From: CAYZHV01 sp046541355
GTDB lineage: Bacteria; Spirochaetota; Spirochaetia; DSM-27196; Alkalispirochaetaceae
Assembly: GCA_046541355.1 (NCBI GenBank)
Contig: JBKHDM010000020.1
Location: forward strand, 1 to 38,564
Length of the DNA: 38,564 nucleotides
Reading direction: 5' to 3'
How positions within the stretch are numbered: the stretch's first letter is position 1; the number at the start of each line of letters is the position of its first letter. The notes under the pieces are model-generated. The model ran no database searches and was not told the origin of the DNA. It worked only from the letters and a program-made list of their open reading frames with translations. The translations under genes and the position numbers were made by a program. Of the stretch, positions 33,398 through 38,564 are shown piece after piece.

Positions 33398-35131
33398 CTA
33401 CTGGTCCACCTCGGGGTCGTAGCTGTTTCGCTCGATCCGCATCAGCTCTCCGGCGACCCGGCGCACCTCCTGGGAGAGGGTAACGCACCGGTCGATCTCG
33501 TCGAGGAGCACGCCGTTGCGGCTCCCGCCGATCTGAGAGCGATTGGCGAGGGTGTCATAGGCGCTTCCGGCCCGGGCGTTGAGTATCCCGTTGAGCAGGT
33601 TCTCGAGAATGCTCAGGGTTGTTGTCGTGCCCTCCACGATCGCCTGGGCATCCTTTTCAACGCTCTCTATCTGGCTGTTGATCCCCCGCCTGCGAACCGT
33701 CGGGTTCTCCTCTTCCTCCCGGAGACGACGGAAGGTTTCAGCTATCGCTCCCCCGTTGGATAGTTGGGTTACCAGAACCCGGGTTCGCTCCTCCCATCGC
33801 GTGAGCTCGTTGAAGGTCGAGTTGAACTGATCCCGGTTTGCCTGCTTGTAGAACTCCCCATCGGTATAGATTGTACGGATCGGGGTTTCCATTTGATCCG
33901 GGAAGAGACGGGTATAAAAGTGATTGATAAAGGAGAAGGCGAGCCCGTAGAGGGCGACTTCTCCGTTCTGCCGGCGGGGATAAAAGCTCGGGACCTGGAT
34001 CTTCGGTGTCTCGAGGAGATCCGACGCCTCCTTGACAACCGTCTGGAGTTTACGGCGGGCGAGAAAGCGGTTTACCAGCCGGTCGAGGCGGCTTTTCCAG
34101 AAACGGTGGTAGATCTGGAACCACTCCTCCCCTCCTCCCTCGGGTTTGATAAGGTAGTTTCGTTTCCGTTTGATCAGCCGCACGATATCTCCGAGAGGCA
34201 CCGACCTGTTGTAGCCCCGGATCCCCTCGGCCGCGGCGAGGACCTGCTGGAGGTGCTTTCGCAGGTGCGCCTCGCTATCCTGAGTGCCCTCCTCATCCTC
34301 CTCATAGACAAAGAGTATCGCCCCCTGGAGCACCCGCATGCCCGGATAATCCGTAAGGCCCGCCATGATCGAGGCAAGCCGCTCGACATCCTCGGATATC
34401 AGGTCGAAGGGGCAGAAGCTCTCCGAGTCTCCGTACTCCTGGAACTGGTTGATAATGCGGTCGTAGGGAAAGGCGCTCAGCCGAAAGAGCATCTCCACAA
34501 GCCGCATGGAGCTGGTGATCTTCTGACGGAGTATCCTCGGGATCGACTGGAGGGTGCCGTCGAGTCTGCCGAGGAGCTTGGCCCGGATGTCCCGCTCCGG
34601 GACGTCGGACTCGAGGGTAAACCCCTTGGTGGGATCGGTGTCATCGAGGAGTTGCTGGTGCTGCTCTTCGAGCTCCATCGAGGCGAAGTAGACGATAAAG
34701 GCTTGCTTCTCACGGCCGAGGATCCGGGTCAGAAGCGGATTGAGAACCCGGGCGTGATCCTTCAGCTCCCGGGTAAGCTTGAGAAAGCGATCGAGAAAGA
34801 CCCGCCTCCGGGGGTCGAGAAGCTCCGGGTCGTGTTGATGGATGCGGTGGGCGAGGTCCTTGAGGAGGAAACGCTCGATCGCCTCCCCCCGGTCGAGGCC
34901 GGTAAGCAGGACCTGGACCCAGACAAAGAGACGGCGAAGCACGCCGAACTCCGCGAAGGACGCCTCGAGGTCCACGGCCTCTTCGGTTTCAGCTTGTTTG
35001 AGAGGCTCGCTGCTGTCGGTGACGGCGGACTCTACCCGCCTCAGCATCTCCTCCCGTTCCCGAGGGTGCAGCTGCCTTGCCAGCAGGTCGAAGGTTGAAC
35101 CGGTACGCTCTTGCTGCTCATTGCCTGCCAT
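33398..35131 (-). CDS. Large spirochaete-type protein of unknown function (DUF5312-like)
   Basis: A soluble-looking 577-residue protein (580 if the GTG at 35140 is used), with no signal peptide and no convincing membrane segment. It is highly helical and charged, with motifs such as RLFVWVQVLLTGLDRGEAIERF (shown in part: LLTGLDRGEAIERF, about 75-88), FIVYFASMELEEQHQQLL and YPRRQNGEVALYGLAFSFINHFYTRLF (shown in part: EVALYGLAFSFINHFYTRLF). From memory it matches a spirochaete-restricted family annotated DUF5312, but I could not confirm this. It is upstream of argS and divergent from leuA. No function should be assigned. Confidence 0.7.
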   Translation of the reverse strand: MAGNEQQERTGSTFDLLARQLHPREREEMLRRVESAVTDSSEPLKQAETEEAVDLEASFAEFGVLRRLFVWVQVLLTGLDRGEAIERFLLKDLAHRIHQHDPELLDPRRRVFLDRFLKLTRELKDHARVLNPLLTRILGREKQAFIVYFASMELEEQHQQLLDDTDPTKGFTLESDVPERDIRAKLLGRLDGTLQSIPRILRQKITSSMRLVEMLFRLSAFPYDRIINQFQEYGDSESFCPFDLISEDVERLASIMAGLTDYPGMRVLQGAILFVYEEDEEGTQDSEAHLRKHLQQVLAAAEGIRGYNRSVPLGDIVRLIKRKRNYLIKPEGGGEEWFQIYHRFWKSRLDRLVNRFLARRKLQTVVKEASDLLETPKIQVPSFYPRRQNGEVALYGLAFSFINHFYTRLFPDQMETPIRTIYTDGEFYKQANRDQFNSTFNELTRWEERTRVLVTQLSNGGAIAETFRRLREEEENPTVRRRGINSQIESVEKDAQAIVEGTTTTLSILENLLNGILNARAGSAYDTLANRSQIGGSRNGVLLDEIDRCVTLSQEVRRVAGELMRIERNSYDPEVDQ

Positions 35132-35140
35132 ACTACTCAC

Positions 35141-35169
35141 ATTCTAAGGCAGAAATCGAAAAAAGTCGG
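35141..35169 (-). promoter_or_regulatory. Possible promoter for the DUF5312-like gene
   Basis: On the minus strand, -10 TAGAAT (35146-35141, five of six consensus bases) and a weak -35 CCGACT (35169-35164) are spaced by 17 bases. The predicted start near 35134 would leave almost no leader before the ATG at 35131, implying a near-leaderless transcript. The weak -35 lowers confidence. Confidence 0.4.
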
Positions 35170-35178
35170 CTACCAGAC

Positions 35179-35207
35179 TTGACATTGGCAAAAATGACCA
35201 CCATCCT
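35179..35207 (+). promoter_or_regulatory. Predicted promoter for the leu leader-leuA-cimA operon
   Basis: A perfect -35 TTGACA (35179-35184) is followed after 17 bases by CATCCT (35202-35207), a weak -10 with three matches. Transcription from it would start near 35214, right at the ATG of the leader peptide (35215), so the leader ORF may be translated without a 5' leader. The -10 assignment is the uncertain part. Confidence 0.5.
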
Positions 35208-35214
35208 AACGGTA

Positions 35215-35289
35215 ATGAACGGAACTATCGCTCTGCTTTCCATCCTTCTCGGCCTCCTTATTATCAACGGGACCCGCGTGGAAGGATAG
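35215..35289 (+). CDS. leuL: Leu/Ile-rich leader peptide of the leuA attenuator
   Basis: A 24-codon ORF, ATG at 35215 to TAG at 35287-35289. Six of its codons are Leu (CTG, CTT, CTT, CTC, CTC, CTT) and four are Ile, packed into the stretch IALLSILLGLLII at residues 5-17. The last four codons and the stop lie in the segment that can form the antiterminator. This is the arrangement of leuL/ilvL leader peptides: a ribosome stalled on Leu codons would leave the 35277-35286 segment free, while one that reaches the stop would cover it. An in-frame ATG at 35194 would add seven residues but lies inside the promoter spacer. No Shine-Dalgarno is visible. The peptide itself probably has no function. Confidence 0.75.
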   Translation: MNGTIALLSILLGLLIINGTRVEG

Positions 35290-35326
35290 CAGACTGTTGC
35301 TTTGAACAGCGGGCCGTCCTTCCACG
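35242..35326 (+). promoter_or_regulatory. Mutually exclusive RNA pairings of the leuA attenuator (regions 1, 2, 3)
   Basis: Region 1 ATCCTTC (35242-35248, in the Leu codons) can pair with region 2 GAAGGAT (35281-35287). Region 2, as CGTGGAAGGA (35277-35286), can instead pair perfectly over 10 bases with region 3 TCCTTCCACG (35317-35326). Region 3 is most of the 5' arm and loop of the terminator, so the 2:3 helix excludes the terminator. A 5-bp hairpin CTGTT/AACAG (35294-35309) sits between regions 2 and 3 and could help bring them together. This is the classical attenuation layout. Confidence 0.75.
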
Positions 35327-35343
35327 AAGGACGGCCTTTTTTT
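35312..35343 (+). terminator. Attenuator terminator upstream of leuA
   Basis: GGCCGTCCTTC (35312-35322) pairs perfectly over 11 bases with GAAGGACGGCC (35326-35336) around the loop CAC, followed directly by seven T (35337-35343). It is a textbook intrinsic terminator placed 25 bases before the leuA start and after the leader peptide, so it must be bypassed for leuA expression. Confidence 0.9.
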
Positions 35344-35367
35344 ATGACAGGAGGAGGAGTAAGGACT

Positions 35368-36906
35368 ATGGACCGAGTGTACATCTTTGACACGACCCTG
35401 CGAGACGGAGAGCAGTCCCCGGGGGCATCCATGGATGTTGAGCAGAAGTACGAGATCGCGCTTCAGCTCGAGCGGATGGGTGTGGACGTGATCGAGGCGG
35501 GCTTTCCGATCAGCTCGCCTCAGCAGTTCGAGGGAGTAAAGCGGATCTCCAAGGCGGTACGGGGCTCGACGATCGCCGCCCTCTCCCGGGCGATGACCGC
35601 CGACATCGACGCCGCCGCAGACTCGATAGCCGAGGCCGCCCACCCCCGGATTCACACCTTTATATCCACCTCTCCTGTCCACATGGAGTACAAGCTCAAG
35701 AAGAAGCCGGAGGAAGTCCTCGAGATGGCGAAAAAGGCGGTCAGCTACGCTCGCAGCAGGTGCGCGGAGGTTGAGTTCTCCCCTGAGGACGCCACCCGGA
35801 CGGACCACGACTTTCTCTGTCAGGTGGTGGAGGCGGCGATCGACTCCGGGGCGACGATCATCAACATCCCCGATACCGTCGGCTACACCGTGCCGAGTGA
35901 GTACGCCGCCCTCATCGAGATGCTGCGAAACCGGGTTCCAAACATCGATAAGGCAATCCTCTCGGTCCACTGCCACGATGATCTGGGACTCGCGGTAGCA
36001 AACACCGTGAGCGCCCTGCGGGCCGGAGCGCGGCAGGCGGAAGTGACCATCAACGGCATCGGAGAGCGCGCCGGAAACGCCGCCCTCGAAGAGGTGGTGA
36101 TGGCGATGAACGTCCGCAAGGACTTCTTCGGCCTCGAGACCGGCATCAACACCCGGCAGATCTACAACGCCTCGAGGATGGTCTCCACGATAATCGGGTT
36201 TCCCATAGCCCGGAACAAGGCTGTAGTCGGGGAGAACGCCTTCAGCCATGAGGCGGGAATCCATCAGCACGGAGTCCTGTCCAACCGGCAGACCTACGAG
36301 ATCATGACCCCTGAGAGCGTCGGTCGGGAGGAGAGCAAGATCGTTCTCGGCCGCCACTCAGGCGTCCACGGTTTCACTCGCCGCCTCGAGGAGCTCGGTA
36401 TCACCCTCGACAAGGATCATCTCAAGCACGCCTACGACGCCTTTCTCACTATCGCCGACCGTAAAAAAGAGATTTACGACGAGGATCTCTTTGCCATCGT
36501 GAGCGACGAGCTCGGTAGCAGCGCCGCGGCCTACGAGCTGGAGTACTTCAACATCCAGTCCGGCAACACCTCGATCCCCACCGCCACAGTCCGCATACGG
36601 AAAGGGGACCAGCTCTTCGAGGAGGCGGCAACCGGCGACGGTCCGGTGAGCGCGATCTTCAAGGCGATCGAGCGGGCGACGGAGGTCAATACCACCCTGG
36701 TCGAGTACAACGTCCACGCCGTCACCCCCGGGAAACAGGCGATGGGAGAGGTCTCGGTGATCGTCATGGTCGAGGATAAGCGGGTCACCGGCCGGGGCGC
36801 CTCGACGGACATTCTCGAGGCGAGCGCGAAGGCGTACGTCAACGCCCTGAGTCGGAGCGTCACCATGAAACAGCTCGTCCTCGAAAAGGGAGAAGTCAAC
36901 CCATGA
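35368..36906 (+). CDS. leuA: 2-isopropylmalate synthase
   Basis: LeuA condenses acetyl-CoA with 2-oxoisovalerate, the first committed step of leucine synthesis. From the ATG at 35368 the protein has 512 residues, normal for the long form. The TIM-barrel catalytic domain shows FDTTLRDGEQSPG (7-19), metal-binding HCHDDLGLAVANT (201-213) and GERAGNAALEE (232-242). A linker leads to the C-terminal LeuA regulatory domain (about 385-512, YELEYFNIQSGN onwards), the site of leucine feedback inhibition in the family. A very strong GGAGGAGGAG lies 8 bases before the start. An upstream in-frame ATG at 35344 would overlap the end of the terminator T-run and is rejected. Control by attenuation is predicted. 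It overlaps cimA by ATGA. Confidence 0.96.
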   Translation: MDRVYIFDTTLRDGEQSPGASMDVEQKYEIALQLERMGVDVIEAGFPISSPQQFEGVKRISKAVRGSTIAALSRAMTADIDAAADSIAEAAHPRIHTFISTSPVHMEYKLKKKPEEVLEMAKKAVSYARSRCAEVEFSPEDATRTDHDFLCQVVEAAIDSGATIINIPDTVGYTVPSEYAALIEMLRNRVPNIDKAILSVHCHDDLGLAVANTVSALRAGARQAEVTINGIGERAGNAALEEVVMAMNVRKDFFGLETGINTRQIYNASRMVSTIIGFPIARNKAVVGENAFSHEAGIHQHGVLSNRQTYEIMTPESVGREESKIVLGRHSGVHGFTRRLEELGITLDKDHLKHAYDAFLTIADRKKEIYDEDLFAIVSDELGSSAAAYELEYFNIQSGNTSIPTATVRIRKGDQLFEEAATGDGPVSAIFKAIERATEVNTTLVEYNVHAVTPGKQAMGEVSVIVMVEDKRVTGRGASTDILEASAKAYVNALSRSVTMKQLVLEKGEVNP

Positions 36907-38561
36907 GCAGCAACGCAGACCGTAACGGTCGCCGGCCGGGGAGCGCCGGGGGCGACCAGAACGACCGGGTGTTCGTCTACGACACAACCCTCCGGGACGG
37001 CATGCAGGGAATCCAGGTCAACTACACCCTCGACGACAAGATACAGATCGCCCACAAGCTCGATGAGATGAAGATCGACTACATCGAGGGGGGCTTTCCG
37101 CTCTCCAATGAGAAGGAGCAGGCGTTTTTCGAGCAGTGCCGAAGAGAAAACTTCTCCCACGCCCGGGTCGTCGCCTTCGGCTCGACCCGCAAACCGAACA
37201 TCACCCCGGATAAGGATATCAACCTCCGGGCGATCCTCGAGGCTCAGACCCCCACCTGCATCGTCGTCGGCAAGACCTGGAAGGCGCACGTCGAAAAGGT
37301 TCTGAGGACCGACGAGGAGGAGAACCTCAGGATGATCTACGACTCCATCTCCTATCTCAAGTCCGAGGGTCGTGAGGTGTTTTTCGACCTCGAGCACTTT
37401 TTTGACGGCTACAACGACGACCCCGACTACGCGATCAAAGTCCTCAAGACCGGCACCGAGGCGGGAGCGGACACCCTCGTCCTCTGCGACACCAACGGCG
37501 GCAACCTCCCCTCCCGGGTAACAGAGGTCATCTCCTCCCTACCCCGGAAAGAGCTCGCCCCCCTCGGTGGCCACTTTCATGACGACTGCGGCACGGCGGT
37601 GGCAAACAGCCTCGCCGCGGTGGAGGCGGGGGCTCGTCACATTCAGGGCACCGTCAACGGCTGGGGCGAGCGCACCGGGAACGCGAACCTCTGCGTCTTT
37701 ATCCCGAATATCGTGCTCAAGACCGGCTACCAGGCGAGTGTCGCGGAGAAACTCGACCATCTTACCCTCCTCTCCCGGTTTGTCGCGGAGAAGGCCAACA
37801 TCATCCCCGACAGACGGCAGCCCTACGTTGGTGAGGCGGCCTTCAGCCACAAGGCTGGGCAGCACGCGGATGTCGTGGCAAAGGCGGACTACCTGATGGA
37901 GCATATCGACGCCGCCCTCGTGGGAAACGAGCGCCACATCCTCCTGTCGGAGCTCGCGGGCAAGTCGACGGTGGTCGCCAAGCTCAAACGCTACGGTGCG
38001 TTCGACAAGAACTCCCCGGAGGTAGGCAAGCTCACCCGAACCCTCAAGGAGAAGGAGCGGCAGGGCTACGAGTACGAGGCGGCGGAAGCGTCCTTTGATC
38101 TGATGATCCGCAAGGAGCTGGGCAACTACGAGCCGGTCCTCGAGCTCAAGAACTACCATCTCGAGTCATTCAAGACCGCCGACGCCCCCTCCAAAACGGT
38201 AGGCCGGATCTTTATGCAGGTAGACAACCTCGAGACGATGGGCGCCGCCGTCGGCATCGGTCCGGTGGAGACCCTTGATCACGCGATCCGCGACGCCCTG
38301 AGGCAGCACCACCCGTGGATCGACCGGATCAACCTGACCGACTACCGGGTCCGGGTCCTTAACCCCGAGAGCGCCGCGGCTGCCCGGGTGCGGGTCTTTA
38401 TCTCCTCCTCGGATCACGAACGGAGCTGGGACACCGTCGGCGTCCATGAGAACATCGTCGAGGCGTCCTGGGAGGCTCTGGTGGAGAGCATCGAGTGGTA
38501 CTACAACAACCATGTCCGACAGACCGACAGGATAGCTGAGGAGGCGGTCGCAACGCCCTGA
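36903..38561 (+). CDS. cimA: (R)-citramalate synthase
   Basis: CimA condenses pyruvate with acetyl-CoA to citramalate, giving 2-oxobutyrate and isoleucine without threonine. The 552-residue protein is a LeuA relative with DTTLRDGMQG (27-36), metal site HFHDDCGTAVANS (224-236) and GERTGNANL (255-263), and a C-terminal regulatory-type domain (about 420-530). The overall sequence, such as DGMQGIQVNYTLDDK and FFDLEHFFDGY, fits the long CimA family rather than LeuA. The first 20 residues are polar and probably disordered. ATGA overlap with leuA indicates one operon. The stop is 3 bases from the window edge, so any further genes of the operon cannot be seen. Confidence 0.9.
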   Translation: MSSNADRNGRRPGSAGGDQNDRVFVYDTTLRDGMQGIQVNYTLDDKIQIAHKLDEMKIDYIEGGFPLSNEKEQAFFEQCRRENFSHARVVAFGSTRKPNITPDKDINLRAILEAQTPTCIVVGKTWKAHVEKVLRTDEEENLRMIYDSISYLKSEGREVFFDLEHFFDGYNDDPDYAIKVLKTGTEAGADTLVLCDTNGGNLPSRVTEVISSLPRKELAPLGGHFHDDCGTAVANSLAAVEAGARHIQGTVNGWGERTGNANLCVFIPNIVLKTGYQASVAEKLDHLTLLSRFVAEKANIIPDRRQPYVGEAAFSHKAGQHADVVAKADYLMEHIDAALVGNERHILLSELAGKSTVVAKLKRYGAFDKNSPEVGKLTRTLKEKERQGYEYEAAEASFDLMIRKELGNYEPVLELKNYHLESFKTADAPSKTVGRIFMQVDNLETMGAAVGIGPVETLDHAIRDALRQHHPWIDRINLTDYRVRVLNPESAAAARVRVFISSSDHERSWDTVGVHENIVEASWEALVESIEWYYNNHVRQTDRIAEEAVATP

Positions 38562-38564
38562 GGC

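Noticed and set aside
35302..35367. Upstream extension of leuA through the terminator
   Set aside because: It would be translated through the terminator hairpin and lacks LeuA similarity. A strong ribosome-binding site supports the ATG at 35368.
1..38564. Prophage, CRISPR array, restriction or toxin-antitoxin system
   Set aside because: No integrase, phage, Cas, methylase or toxin motif, and no regularly spaced repeat. The region reads as ordinary chromosomal backbone.

Overview
The window reads as a contiguous piece of a high-G+C spirochaete chromosome. The lineage call is inference. It rests on the block rplU-prp-rpmA-obg-nadD-yqeK-(LCP)-rsfS-spoVG-tRNA-rplY-pth-tilS-ftsH, which matches the order I know from Borrelia, and on a large protein that looks like the spirochaete-restricted family DUF5312. 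I see no prophage, CRISPR array or intact insertion sequence. Coding density is very high. Many neighbouring genes are coupled by 4-base start/stop overlaps (ATGA, GTGA, TTGA), and GTG or TTG starts are frequent.

Nearly everything from 0.46 to 35.13 kb is on the minus strand, so transcription runs right to left. In that order: (1) a DUF5312-like gene and argS; (2) gltB-gltD, glutamate synthase, behind a well-formed sigma-54 type promoter; (3) the L21/Prp/L27/Obg/NadD/YqeK/LCP/RsfS operon; (4) spoVG with its own promoter; (5) tRNA-Gln, rplY, pth, tilS and ftsH, then two envelope proteins (a TPR protein with Asp-rich loops and a trypsin-like lipoprotein protease with PDZ domains); (6) a STAS-CheA-CheR-CheB module joined to two hybrid histidine kinases and a single-domain response regulator; (7) lepA. 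The left edge holds the 3' end of an unrecognised plus-strand gene that converges on lepA.

At 35.2-38.56 kb the strand switches. leuA and cimA form a two-gene plus-strand operon for branched-chain amino acids: 2-isopropylmalate for leucine and citramalate for isoleucine. Upstream of leuA is a complete, previously unannotated-looking transcription attenuator. A 24-codon leader peptide with 6 Leu and 4 Ile codons overlaps a segment that can pair either with the Leu-codon region or with the 5' arm of a perfect 11-bp terminator followed by seven T. This is the strongest regulatory discovery in the window.

Other points of interest are the sigma-54 promoter in front of gltBD, a Prp protease gene next to an L27 that has no N-terminal extension to cleave, a 20-bp perfect inverted repeat bounding a 156-bp segment, a chemosensory module without CheW or receptor genes, and an LCP-family protein that appears to lack conserved catalytic arginines. 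Function calls come from motifs and remembered family features; no database search was run.
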